From Atlanticothrix silvestris CENA357 (GTDB lineage Bacteria; Cyanobacteriota; Cyanobacteriia; Cyanobacteriales; Nostocaceae), in NCBI RefSeq assembly GCF_016056295.1, contig NZ_JAECZB010000019.1, forward strand, positions 1 to 64,000: a stretch of DNA of 64,000 bases, given 5' to 3'. A program made the translations under genes and the position numbers. This document shows, in pieces, positions 28,133 to 36,774 of the stretch. Under the pieces are notes generated by a model that saw only the letters and a list, made by a program, of their open reading frames with translations, did not search any database and was not told where the DNA came from. Every line of letters begins with the position of its first letter. The stretch's first letter is position 1.

Positions 28133-28675
28133 CTAGTCCCTAGCCCCTAGTCCCTTTTTAGGAATTCTATACTCTACTAAATGTAAAATATTACCACTCA
28201 AATTCATCTGCTCGTATTCTCTAAAAACTTGCCCGCCTAGCTTTTCGGGAATTTTGCGACTGGGGATATTTGCTCGGTCTACAGGATAGATCAGATACTC
28301 ATAGTCTAAGTTATCCTCAGCCCATTTTTTCAGGGCTGCGATCGCCTCTAGCCCATAACCGTTACCATGTGCTGATTTTTTTAGCCAAATACCTGCGGCT
28401 GGATATTTAGTATTAAGTTCATGTATGCCACTACACCCTAAAAATTCTTGAGAATCTTTCTTTAAAATTACAACGATCAGGTTATCCTCATTTTGCATTT
28501 CTAGTAGCGATTCACTAATAAAAAATTCCGTTTCAGAAATCGTTTTAGGTGAACGAGGATGCATGTAAGTAGTAATTTCCTGCGTAAATTCTCTAAAAAT
28601 ACATTGTTTGTATTTCTGTGATACAGGCTCTAAAAGCAGCCTATCTGTGGAAATTTCTAAATTTAAAAGTTCCAT
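28133..28675 (-). CDS. GNAT-family N-acetyltransferase (RimJ/RimL type)
   Basis: This 180-residue GNAT protein starts MELLNLEISTDRLLLEPVSQ, the opening typical of the RimJ/RimL-like branch. It has the acetyl-CoA-binding stretch GIWLKKSAHGNGYGLEAIAAL and a C-terminal SRKIPEKLGGQVFREYE. Members of this branch acetylate N-termini of proteins or small amines; the substrate here is unknown. It converges with the deacetylase-like gene, leaving a gap of about 70 bp. Confidence 0.88.
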   Translation of the reverse strand: MELLNLEISTDRLLLEPVSQKYKQCIFREFTQEITTYMHPRSPKTISETEFFISESLLEMQNEDNLIVVILKKDSQEFLGCSGIHELNTKYPAAGIWLKKSAHGNGYGLEAIAALKKWAEDNLDYEYLIYPVDRANIPSRKIPEKLGGQVFREYEQMNLSGNILHLVEYRIPKKGLGARD

Positions 28676-28956
28676 ACTCGATTTTTGAGAATGTACTTTA
28701 ATTTACTAATATTTCAAAGCTAATTGCGGTGGTTTATAGCGTATTAATTTTGACATTAAAGCTTGTTCTGTATTGCCTGTGACATAAGATCGATGAATTT
28801 CATGGAATCTTCAAAAAGAAAAAGTCTGAGTGGTCTTATAAAAGAGCTAAAGTTTTGTTAAGATGCTAATGCGAGGAGTTTCTTCACGGGAATTATTCAG
28901 TCAGTGCGTGAAGAAATAAAAAGTCCTAGCAACACAGAGTAAAAAAAGGTGAAGCA

Positions 28957-29094
28957 ATGACCACCTACATTTTTTTTGAAGATGCCCTCCGGATGCTTAC
29001 TAATGCCTACTTGCTATCAGCAGTGTTTCTAATCGCAGCTTCTGGCATAGGTTTGGCAGTCATCGAAACGATTGAAAAAACAGGAGAACGCTAA
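28957..29094 (+). CDS. 45-residue single-span membrane peptide
   Basis: A short frame starts at ATG 28957, preceded by AAAAAGGTGAAGCA, which supplies an AGGTGA binding site. The product opens MTTYIFFEDALRM, has one hydrophobic helix (residues 17-36, AYLLSAVFLIAASGIGLAVI) and ends ETIEKTGER. The strong binding site and a clear membrane helix suggest a real gene. About 40 bp upstream, TTTCTTCACG and CGTGAAGAAA (near 28877-28913) could form a hairpin in its leader. It runs in the same direction as the TerB-like gene 170 bp downstream. Function is unknown. Confidence 0.6.
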   Translation: MTTYIFFEDALRMLTNAYLLSAVFLIAASGIGLAVIETIEKTGER

Positions 29095-29263
29095 GTTAAG
29101 TCCTGGTGATGTACTTTTTGCCAAAAAGCATTGAGTGCAGGTGTTCGCTGTGAAGCTGTCCTGGGAACACTAAGCAATGAAAGTCTCACAGCGTTACAGC
29201 ATTACCTGACAATCTCCACAGGTAACTGTATCGCTACTGAGACCCAATCCAGGAGCAACTACC

Positions 29264-29710
29264 ATGAATTTATTAAACACAGTCCTGGGCACAGAAAACC
29301 AAGCCCCAGCGTTCCTCAGTCCGGCGGAAGCTTTTGCAGCCATAACTTTGGTAACAACAGCTTCAGATGGTTATCTTTCTAATGAACAAGCGCTTTGCCT
29401 ATCCTCTGTACTGTCTCGGTTAAAACTTTTTAGAAGTTATACCGATGAGCTAATGAAGAGGTTATTTGATAAAATCTTAGGTATTCTTAGGCAGGAAGGT
29501 TTTAATTCCTTATTTAACGCAGCTAAACAGTCTCTATCTCAAGATTTACGGGAAGCAGCTTTTGCTGTAGCCACCGATTTGATATTAGCTGAAAGTCTTG
29601 TAACCGAAGACGAAAAAAATTTTTTAACCGATTTATCTCAAGCTTTAGGTCTTTCCTCTGAAATAGCGATCCAAATCATGCAAGTGATGGCGATCAAAAA
29701 TCAAGGATAA
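29264..29710 (+). CDS. TerB-like protein
   Basis: This 148-residue helical protein of the TerB/DjlA-N fold starts at ATG 29264, behind GGAGCAACTACC. Conserved features are the two acidic pairs of the fold: AAITLVTTASDGYLSNEQ near the start, and the mirrored ATDLILAESLVTEDEKNFL in the second half. TerB relatives bind metal ions and are linked to tellurite resistance and membrane stress complexes. Stand-alone cyanobacterial versions have no proven role. No other ter genes are near. Confidence 0.82.
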   Translation: MNLLNTVLGTENQAPAFLSPAEAFAAITLVTTASDGYLSNEQALCLSSVLSRLKLFRSYTDELMKRLFDKILGILRQEGFNSLFNAAKQSLSQDLREAAFAVATDLILAESLVTEDEKNFLTDLSQALGLSSEIAIQIMQVMAIKNQG

Positions 29711-29784
29711 GGCGATGATATAAGAGTAGACGAGATATTATACTTAATACCCAACTATAAGTAACAAATTAAATATAAATTAAG

Positions 29785-29817
29785 TAGTGCCAAAGGAGTT
29801 TTGCTTCTTTGGCACTA
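29785..29817 (+). terminator. Terminator after the TerB-like gene
   Basis: TAGTGCCAAAG (29785-29795) and CTTTGGCACTA (29807-29817) form an 11-bp perfect stem with an 11-nt loop. A T-rich stretch follows. It lies about 75 bp after the stop codon. Confidence 0.75.
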
Positions 29818-29982
29818 TTCTTATTGTGGTTTTGCCAAAATCTGTAAAAATATTAACCTTAATACTTTTATCAAGAAGGGAAAAGGGAAAAAATTCTCCC
29901 TATGGCAACTTCTTTCCTGATGGGCGACCTAATTCATCCCTTTACCTCTTCCCCTTTAACCCTTACCCCTCTTTTTATTAAT

Positions 29983-31335
29983 ATGCCTTGGTCTGCTTCC
30001 ATACCCCAACTAATTGAAGTTCTTTTGTCTCATCCTGTAAACTTATCTGAAGCTGCCTTAGCACAAGTAAGCAATGGTATTCAAACAGACAGCCGTATTC
30101 TGAAACCTGGTGAAGTGTTTCTAGCCTTGCGGGGTGAAAAGTTTGATGGACACGAATTTGTACCCACAGCGATCGCTAAAGGTGCTGTAGCTGCAATTGT
30201 CGATTTTGCCTACAAAAATCCAGGATTACCTGTATTGCAAGTAGAAAATACCTTAAAGGCATATCAGCAAATCGGCAGATGGTGGCGCGATCGCTTTCAT
30301 ATTCCTGTGATTGGGGTGACTGGTTCTGTAGGCAAAACCACAACTAAAGAACTGATTGCGGCAGTTTTGGCAACGCAAGGGTCAGTTCACAAAACTTATG
30401 GGAATTTTAACAACGAAATCGGTGTCCCTAAAACACTCCTAGAACTTGATGCCGAACATGACTTTGCCGTGATTGAAATGGCAATGCGGGGTAGAGGACA
30501 AATTGCCGAACTCACCCACATAGCGCATCCCACCATTGGATTGATTACCAATGTCGGCACGGCACATATTGAGTTACTGGGTTCTGAAGTTGCGATCGCT
30601 GAGGCAAAATGTGAGTTATTAGCCGAAATGCCCAAGGATAGTGTAGCGATTCTCAATTATGACAATCCTTTATTAATGACGACGGCGAAGAAATTTTGGT
30701 CAGGGGAAGTTTTGACTTATGGCCTTTCTGGTGGTGACATCCAAGGACAATTGAGCGATAGCGAAACTATAGAAGTAGGAGGAATGCAATTGCCTTTACC
30801 TCTACCTGGTCGCCACAATGCCACAAATTTCTTGGCAGCCTTGGCAGTAGCAAAGGTCGTGGGAATTGATTGGTCAAGCCTGAAAGATGGTGTAAGAGTG
30901 GATATGCCCACCGGGCGATCGCAGCGTTTTACTTTGCCCAATGATGTATTAATCTTAGATGAGACATATAATGCTGCACCAGAAGCTATGTTTGCTGCTT
31001 TGCAATTGTTGGCAGACACACCCGGAAAGCGCAAAATAGCCGTGTTAGGTGCAATGAAAGAATTGGGAGAGCGATCGCTCCAACTGCACCAGCAAGTGGG
31101 AGAAACAGTGCGAAATTTGCAATTAGACGGCTTGTTAGTTTTGGTTGACGGACAAGATGCAGAAGCGATCGCTAAAAGTGCCGGGAGTATTCCATCGGAG
31201 TGTTTTGCCACTCATGGCGAGTTGATTGCCAGATTGAAGACATACGTACAAACAGGCGATCGTTTATTGTTCAAAGCTGCCCATTCAGTGGGACTGGATC
31301 GTGTTGTCAATCAGTTTCGCTCAGAATTTTCTTAA
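29983..31335 (+). CDS. murF: UDP-N-acetylmuramoyl-tripeptide--D-alanyl-D-alanine ligase
   Basis: This 450-residue Mur ligase adds D-Ala-D-Ala to UDP-MurNAc-tripeptide, the last cytoplasmic step of the peptidoglycan precursor. I start at ATG 29983 (MPWSASIPQLIEVL). The frame is open further upstream to 29902, but the extra residues are unlike MurF. Motifs: NGIQTDSRILKPGEVFLALRG for the uridine-binding domain, GVTGSVGKTTTKE for ATP, KTYGNFNNEIGVPKTLLEL, and DETYNAAPEAMFAAL in the C-terminal domain. Length is normal. It is a single gene outside any mur cluster, as usual in cyanobacteria. Confidence 0.95.
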   Translation: MPWSASIPQLIEVLLSHPVNLSEAALAQVSNGIQTDSRILKPGEVFLALRGEKFDGHEFVPTAIAKGAVAAIVDFAYKNPGLPVLQVENTLKAYQQIGRWWRDRFHIPVIGVTGSVGKTTTKELIAAVLATQGSVHKTYGNFNNEIGVPKTLLELDAEHDFAVIEMAMRGRGQIAELTHIAHPTIGLITNVGTAHIELLGSEVAIAEAKCELLAEMPKDSVAILNYDNPLLMTTAKKFWSGEVLTYGLSGGDIQGQLSDSETIEVGGMQLPLPLPGRHNATNFLAALAVAKVVGIDWSSLKDGVRVDMPTGRSQRFTLPNDVLILDETYNAAPEAMFAALQLLADTPGKRKIAVLGAMKELGERSLQLHQQVGETVRNLQLDGLLVLVDGQDAEAIAKSAGSIPSECFATHGELIARLKTYVQTGDRLLFKAAHSVGLDRVVNQFRSEFS

Positions 31336-31539
31336 GGTAGCTACTGCTATTTTTTCAATGTCTTGCGATCACAATTTTAAGAGCGATCGCTATTTTCACA
31401 TAGCAATCTTTCGCCAAAAATTGTAGATTTTTGAGAAAATATCAGTAACTTCACCGAAATTATTGCAATTCGTGATGTAATCAGTGAAGTCACGGCAAAA
31501 AATCAGTCCTCAACTATTGTCCACGCTAAAGAGGTAAAA

Positions 31540-31917
31540 ATGATCTCTGAATCTAATGTCAAACTAACGATCGCTCTTGCTAATCCAGACTTAGATCCAG
31601 AAGAGCAAGAGCAAGAAACGCGAAATCTTTTGCGAGAAATCAAAGATTTAGATGTAGAAAGTGCGGAACTTGTAGCAGTAACAGAAACACCTCAAGGTTC
31701 AAAGGCACTTGGAGGTTTTCTATTAGGAGTGTTGCAGGCTGAGGTAAGCCTTGCCAATTTGAAGAAAGTATTGGGATTTTTGGGCGATCGCTTAGGTAAC
31801 AAAACCATTGAGTTGGAAGTTGAAGCTAACGGTAAGAAACTCAAGGTTAAGGCCAGCAGCCAGCAAGAACTAATGACCGCGATTACAGCAGCACAAAACT
31901 TTGTAGCAGTAACCTAA
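31540..31917 (+). CDS. EACC1-like small protein paired with a caspase
   Basis: This 125-residue protein starts at ATG 31540, behind AGAGGT. Its layout is a beta/alpha N-terminus (KLTIALANPDLDPEEQEQET and an LLREIKDLDVESAELV segment), a Gly-rich hydrophobic middle (GSKALGGFLLGVLQAEVSLA) with helix LKKVLGFLGDRL, and a final beta pair (TIELEVEANGKKLKVKASS). I recall this as the pattern of effector-associated constant component 1 (EACC1), a small protein encoded next to varied effectors such as caspases or trypsins in bacterial conflict systems. It lies 31 bp upstream of a caspase-like gene on the same strand, clearly one transcript. The assignment rests on fold pattern and context, not on a search. 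Confidence 0.65.
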   Translation: MISESNVKLTIALANPDLDPEEQEQETRNLLREIKDLDVESAELVAVTETPQGSKALGGFLLGVLQAEVSLANLKKVLGFLGDRLGNKTIELEVEANGKKLKVKASSQQELMTAITAAQNFVAVT

Positions 31918-31948
31918 AAAATGCCACAACAGGGAAGAGGATAGGGAC

Positions 31949-34024
31949 ATGACGAAGGTAGCACTCCTAATAGGAGTTAGTGACTATGAGCCTGGTCTTA
32001 ACCCGTTACCAGCCTCAGTCAAGGATGTGGAAGCGATGGCCAAAGTTTTGCAAAATCCAGAAATCGGTGGATTTGCCGAGACTAATATCCAAAAATTGGA
32101 GAATCCTGAACCTCAGAAAATGCAGGAAGCGCTCGAGATGCTGTTGAGCGATCGCCATAAAGATGATCTTGTAGTCCTTTACTTCTCAGGTCACGGTATT
32201 AAAGATGAGAGTGGCAAACTTCATCTTGCTACTCGCCTTACCCGCAAAAATCCCCAAGGACGACTGATCAAATCAACCACCGTTCCCGCCAGTTTTATTC
32301 ATAGCATTATGAGCGATAGCCGCTGCAAGCGCCAAGTCGTAATTCTTGACTGTTGCTTTAGTGGAGCGTTTGCTGAGGGTTGGTCAGCTAAAGATGATGG
32401 CTCTCTCGATATCCGGGCTGAACTGGGTGGCGAGGGGCGAGTTGTCTTGACCTCTTCTACTGCTACTGAGTATTCTTTCCAGCAACAAGAAGCAAATCTT
32501 TCGATTTATACCCGTTACCTGATTGAAGGTATTGAAACAGGAGCCGCAGATTTAGATAATGATGGTGCAGTTTCGGTTGATGAGTTGCATGAGTACGCCA
32601 AGAAGAAAGTTCAAGAAACGGCTCCTGCCATGCAACCAGAAATTTATGCAGTCAAAGAAGGGTTTAAAATCCTATTATCTAAAGCACCCATTGGTGATCC
32701 AAAACTGAAGTATCGCAAAGAAGTAGAGATTTATGCTAGTCGGGGCGAGATTTCGATTATGGGTCGTATAATATTAGACGCCCTACGTCAGAATTTGGGG
32801 TTGCTCCCTGAAGAAACTGCTGCAATTGAAACTGAGGTTTTAAAACCGTATCAAGAATATCAACAAAAATTGCAGCAATATGAGCAAGCATTAGTTGATG
32901 CGATGGGGCGTGAACAGACTTTGAGTGACTATACTCGCAATGATTTGCGACGTTATCAGGAAATTTTAGGACTTAGAGATGAAGACATAGCGTCAATTGA
33001 GACGAAAATTAGTCCCAAAAACGAATCAGTTCAATTTCCAGATCAAGTTACAGCGTCCAAAAACATCTCCCGCGAGAATGATGTAACACCAGTCAAACCA
33101 CTCAGCAAAGCTGTCGCAGCAAGTCAAACTGAAACTCCTGCGCCCAATATAATAAAATCTCAAACTATTCTTTCTACTTCTATTGCAGTTCTAAAAAACC
33201 CCAGAGCAATTGGTGGAATAGGTATTCTCGCTGCTATAGTTCTAACTTTCTCTTTCTTGGTGAAGCCGAACGATACCCCAGTAACGACACAGCCTAACCC
33301 AGCAGAATCGCCTGCACCTGCCACTTTCTCTCCTACAACCGAAATCAGTGCTAAAGATTTCTATGATAGAGGACTTGATAAGTATAACAAAAAGGATTAC
33401 AAGGGAGCTATTGAGGATTTTAACGAAGCAATACGACTCGATCCCAATAATTATGTACTTGCTTACTACTGGCGAGGTCGTGCCCATTCTTATCTTGAAA
33501 ACTATCAAGAGGCAGTTGAGAATTATGACCAGTATCTTAAGATCAATCCTAATGATGTCGATGGTCTCGATAACAGAGGATACTCTTATTACAATTTAGA
33601 TAAATATGATCTTGCTATTGCTGATTTAAATAAATCTATTGGAATTAACTCCAAAAATAGTTATGCCCATAACCAACGAGGTCTAGCTTACTACGAACAA
33701 GGCAAGTTTGAGTTAGCCATTGCTGATTACACAAAAGCCATTGAGCTTAAATATACACCACTTAGATCGGCATATTTTAACCGGGCTAGATCCTACTATA
33801 AACAAAGTAACTACAATAAGACAATTGAGGATTACAATCAGACTATTCGTCTCGATTCTAGTTATGCTCCTGCTTACTACAACCGAGGTCTTGCCTACAC
33901 TCAATTAAACAACAAGCAGGCAGCGATCGCAGATTATCAAAAAGCCGCAGACCTTTATCAGCAACAGGGAAAAACAAAAGACTCTCAAGATGCTTTGGAG
34001 AAAATTCAAAAGCTTCAGGAGTAA
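31949..34024 (+). CDS. Caspase-like (C14) protease with membrane helix and TPR repeats
   Basis: This 691-residue protein has a peptidase C14 domain at residues 1-245. The catalytic His82 is in LYFSGHGIKDESG and Cys136 in VILDCCFSGAF. The start MTKVALLIGVSDYEPGLNPL is typical. Residues 260-350 hold two similar helical units (ILDALRQNLGLLPEETAAIE and DLRRYQEILGLRDEDIASIE). After a low-complexity linker comes one membrane helix (about 418-437), then about six TPR units (465-690, for example YKGAIEDFNEAIRLDPNNY). The TPR part is on the other side of the membrane if the helix is real. It follows the EACC1-like gene by 31 bp with a strong binding site (GAGGATAGGGAC). The caspase-like family is firm; the trigger and substrate are unknown. 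Confidence 0.9.
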   Translation: MTKVALLIGVSDYEPGLNPLPASVKDVEAMAKVLQNPEIGGFAETNIQKLENPEPQKMQEALEMLLSDRHKDDLVVLYFSGHGIKDESGKLHLATRLTRKNPQGRLIKSTTVPASFIHSIMSDSRCKRQVVILDCCFSGAFAEGWSAKDDGSLDIRAELGGEGRVVLTSSTATEYSFQQQEANLSIYTRYLIEGIETGAADLDNDGAVSVDELHEYAKKKVQETAPAMQPEIYAVKEGFKILLSKAPIGDPKLKYRKEVEIYASRGEISIMGRIILDALRQNLGLLPEETAAIETEVLKPYQEYQQKLQQYEQALVDAMGREQTLSDYTRNDLRRYQEILGLRDEDIASIETKISPKNESVQFPDQVTASKNISRENDVTPVKPLSKAVAASQTETPAPNIIKSQTILSTSIAVLKNPRAIGGIGILAAIVLTFSFLVKPNDTPVTTQPNPAESPAPATFSPTTEISAKDFYDRGLDKYNKKDYKGAIEDFNEAIRLDPNNYVLAYYWRGRAHSYLENYQEAVENYDQYLKINPNDVDGLDNRGYSYYNLDKYDLAIADLNKSIGINSKNSYAHNQRGLAYYEQGKFELAIADYTKAIELKYTPLRSAYFNRARSYYKQSNYNKTIEDYNQTIRLDSSYAPAYYNRGLAYTQLNNKQAAIADYQKAADLYQQQGKTKDSQDALEKIQKLQE

Positions 34025-34110
34025 CTATACTTTGACTAGCGATCGCATCATAATTGGTTTCAGCATCAGGCGATCGCCTGGATAATCTTATATTCTTATT
34101 CAAGTGCAGG

Positions 34111-34243
34111 GTTGAATGCTTATAATTTCAATGCACCAGAGCCGGAGATAGTATTAGTGATGGAGAGTTTGGCATCTGGAGAGATTGACGAAAGTACTTC
34201 GCAGGTTTGGTTAGCAAAATATGCTGATCAATTGCATGAATAA
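34111..34243 (+). pseudogene. Possible 3' remnant of a small gene
   Basis: The frame reads FNAPEPEIVLVMESLASG, then EIDESTSQVWLAKYADQLHE and a stop at 34241-34243. The residues look like coding sequence, but the upstream part lacks a start with a binding site and breaks at a stop. It may be the end of a lost gene. Only its position and coding-like composition support it. Confidence 0.25.
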
Positions 34244-34283
34244 AATGATGCAATATTACACGACCTAATTGAAAAAATCATCC

Positions 34284-35048
34284 TTATAACATCTCTGGAT
34301 TTTCCCCCAACTCTCTTAATCTAGCTTCCAAACGAGCAGTTCTTTCAGCAGTAGCTTGAGCTTGTGTAACAGCAATTTCCGCCTGTGTAATTGCGGCTTG
34401 TGCTTGTACAGCAGCGGCTTCTTCTGGTAACAAAACTAAATTGCCAGCCACATCATAAAATCGTAACCATATCGCCGTTTCTCTGTCTATCGTTCCTTCC
34501 CAAATCCCCAACCAGAAACCTAAACGCTTACACCATAGCCACCCGCGATCATTTGGTGTTAATAGTTGATACTGCTGATTATCATCTAAATGCCACCCCT
34601 GCAAAGAATTAGGATCAAAGGGATCATAGACAAAATAATCAGAGGTGCGAAAAATTTGCTCATAAAGATCTTTTTTAAAACCCTTGTCTATTGCTGCCGT
34701 CGATGGTGACATTAATTCCACAATTACATCAGGATAACGACCATTTTCTTCCCAAACTACCCAACCTTGTCTAGAGTTATTAACATCGACATTCAAAACA
34801 GCAAAAAAATCTGGGCCACGGAAATCACGGTTACGAACTTGGGCGCTGCTGTAATAAATAAACATATTGCCGCCAGTAAAGAAATCATTGCGGTCAGCCC
34901 AAGCTTGTTGCAATGACCGAATCAGGACATTCATAGCAATACGGTGGCGATTTGATTCCAAGGATTCACCATCATCAAAAATTAAATCTGTAGGTGGCAT
35001 GGGGGGTTGCCAGTCTACAACGGCTGCTGGATTGTTCTCAATATTCAT
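34284..35048 (-). CDS. Uma2-family (DUF820) endonuclease-like protein
   Basis: This 254-residue protein of the Uma2/DUF820 family has a PD-(D/E)xK restriction-type fold and is very abundant in cyanobacteria. The core shows the FRGPDFFAVLNV segment, PDVIVELMSPSTAAIDKG with the Asp/Glu positions, and FKKDLYEQIFRTSDYFVYDP. An added C-terminal coiled-coil (about 215-250; ITQAEIAVTQAQATAERTAR) ends in LRELGENPEML, a common tail in this family. It starts at ATG 35048, with another Uma2 gene 34 bp upstream on the same strand. Cellular role unknown; links to mobile DNA are often proposed. Confidence 0.85.
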   Translation of the reverse strand: MNIENNPAAVVDWQPPMPPTDLIFDDGESLESNRHRIAMNVLIRSLQQAWADRNDFFTGGNMFIYYSSAQVRNRDFRGPDFFAVLNVDVNNSRQGWVVWEENGRYPDVIVELMSPSTAAIDKGFKKDLYEQIFRTSDYFVYDPFDPNSLQGWHLDDNQQYQLLTPNDRGWLWCKRLGFWLGIWEGTIDRETAIWLRFYDVAGNLVLLPEEAAAVQAQAAITQAEIAVTQAQATAERTARLEARLRELGENPEML

Positions 35049-35082
35049 GAGCGATCGCCTTTTTCACAAAGCCTTAAATTGA

Positions 35083-35721
35083 CTATAAATTATTCTTTAC
35101 CCAATTTCTAAAATTACGCATAGCTTGACTTCTCCCAATAGTTAAACACTGTTGGACATACTCGTTAACTAATTCAATAATTGGGATATTAGGAAAATTA
35201 GGACTAAATTGAGATTTTATATATTTGCCTTCTTGTAATAAATAAATTTCTAAACCTTGTTGTGTGTAACGCCAAAGTTCAGGGACTGCCAAAATTTCAT
35301 AATTCTCAAATCGAGTGCGGGAGGTAATATCGATTTCAACAGCTAAATCTGGTGGTGGGTCTATATTTAAATCTATGCGATTTTTACCAATGACAGCAGC
35401 TTGATTTTGAATATAAAAACTGGTATCGGGTTCCACTGCTTGAAGCATTCGTTCATTTTTAAGTGTTGTGGAGCCAAAAGGCTCAAAATCAATTTGGAGT
35501 ATTTCTAACAAGATTTTGACTAAATCACCAATAAGTTCTTTATCTTTTTCGTGTTCTGGTAAGGGAACCATAATTTCTAACCAGCCATGACTATAAGAAA
35601 TACGTGCGGCACGCTTTTCTCCCATTTCTTCTAAAATATTTTCTAACTGCTGCCAACTAATATCTTTGAGCAACATTTGTTGACCTGGTTTGACGATAAT
35701 TTGTTGTAGTTTTAAAAGCAT
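35083..35721 (-). CDS. Uma2-family (DUF820) endonuclease-like protein
   Basis: This 212-residue relative of the neighbouring gene has limited similarity to it. It opens MLLKLQQIIVKPGQQMLLKD, followed by WQQLENILEEMGEKRAARIS in place of the usual N-terminal strand pair. The nuclease core has EPDTSFYIQNQ (Asp), DLNIDPPPDLAVEIDITSRT (Asp, Glu) and NYEILAVPELWRYTQQG. The catalytic positions of the fold are kept. It precedes the next Uma2 gene by 34 bp, probably in one transcript. The two belong to different subtypes, so they did not arise by a recent tandem duplication. Confidence 0.85.
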   Translation of the reverse strand: MLLKLQQIIVKPGQQMLLKDISWQQLENILEEMGEKRAARISYSHGWLEIMVPLPEHEKDKELIGDLVKILLEILQIDFEPFGSTTLKNERMLQAVEPDTSFYIQNQAAVIGKNRIDLNIDPPPDLAVEIDITSRTRFENYEILAVPELWRYTQQGLEIYLLQEGKYIKSQFSPNFPNIPIIELVNEYVQQCLTIGRSQAMRNFRNWVKNNL

Positions 35722-35857
35722 ATCGCCTCACAGAGTTGGTTTACATATTATTTTAAATCCGTTGAGTTAGTAAGGCGATCGCCTGGACTTGACAACTTCT
35801 AGCCATAATTTCCGGTAAAATTAACTTCTGAGGACTGTGGATAGGGAGATACAAGGG

Positions 35858-36583
35858 TTGCCTACACTTGGTGTTAACATCGACCACATTGCTACCATCC
35901 GACAAGCACGGCGGACGGTAGAACCAGACCCCGTAGCGGCGGCGGTGCTGGCAGAATTAGCAGGTGCAGACGGCATTACAGTACATCTGCGAGAAGATCG
36001 GCGGCATATCCAAGATCGGGATGTGCGAATTTTAAGACAAACGGTGCGATCGCATCTGAATTTAGAAATGGCCGCTACAGATGAAATGTTGGGAATTGCT
36101 CTTGATATCAAACCCGATTATGTAACTTTAGTACCTGAAAAACGCGAAGAAGTCACCACAGAAGGCGGATTAGATATTGCCGGGCAAATTGCTAGAATAG
36201 GTGAGATAGTCGATAAACTACAGAGTGCTAGCATTCCAGTTAGTCTGTTTATTGATGCCGAACCAGCACAAATTGAAGCATCCGTCAAGGTGCAGGCACG
36301 ATTCATTGAACTGCACACTGGGCAATATGCTGAAGCTAAAGATGAAACTAAGCGTCAGCAAGAATTAGCTGTATTAGCCAAAGGTTGCGAACAAGCGATC
36401 AAAGCTGGATTGCGAGTTAACGCTGGTCACGGACTCACCTACTGGAACGTTTATCCGGTGGCTGCTCTTCCAGGCATGGAAGAACTAAATATTGGTCATA
36501 CCATCATTAGTCGGGCAGCCTTGGTAGGTATAGAAAGAGCAGTCCGCGAGATGAAACAAGCCATACATGGGCATAAAGAATAG
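35858..36583 (+). CDS. pdxJ: Pyridoxine 5'-phosphate synthase
   Basis: This enzyme condenses 3-amino-2-oxopropyl phosphate with deoxyxylulose 5-phosphate to pyridoxine 5'-phosphate in the DXP-dependent vitamin B6 route. I place the start at TTG 35858 (read as [19 protein letters not shown]), nine bases after AGGGAG. The upstream GTG at 35837 would add seven residues and leave the binding site inside the gene. Family motifs are [64 protein letters not shown] and [12 protein letters not shown]. The 241-residue length is typical. It is divergent from the Uma2 pair. Confidence 0.94.
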   Translation: MPTLGVNIDHIATIRQARRTVEPDPVAAAVLAELAGADGITVHLREDRRHIQDRDVRILRQTVRSHLNLEMAATDEMLGIALDIKPDYVTLVPEKREEVTTEGGLDIAGQIARIGEIVDKLQSASIPVSLFIDAEPAQIEASVKVQARFIELHTGQYAEAKDETKRQQELAVLAKGCEQAIKAGLRVNAGHGLTYWNVYPVAALPGMEELNIGHTIISRAALVGIERAVREMKQAIHGHKE

Positions 36584-36668
36584 GGAAAGAAACTTTAAGC
36601 CATAACCTGTCTTCAAGCCTAATAAAGTAAACTAGCCATTCAAAATTAATGAAACGCTTGCGGAATGG

Positions 36669-36701
36669 GAATTACGAATTACGAATTACGAATTACGAAT
36701 T
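36669..36701. repeat. Heptanucleotide tandem repeat (STRR), GAATTAC
   Basis: Four full GAATTAC units (36669-36696) plus a partial fifth (GAATT) lie between pdxJ and the next gene. Such heptamer repeats are characteristic of heterocystous cyanobacteria. They are transcribed in frame with the following gene but precede its likely start. Confidence 0.9.
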
Positions 36702-36774
36702 CTGCGAAGCGGTACCAGAGGGGTTGTCACTGCGAAATCTGGAAATTGCAAGCAAATCTTCAGTAAAGACTTCT

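Noticed and set aside
29902-29982. Upstream extension of murF
   Set aside because: The frame is open to 29902, but the added residues are Thr/Pro/Leu-rich and unlike MurF. The family start is the ATG at 29983.
36649-36774. N-terminal extension of the SnoaL-like protein through the heptamer repeat
   Set aside because: The extra residues are translated repeat, and the ATG at 36775 begins the conserved region. The repeat is more likely untranslated.
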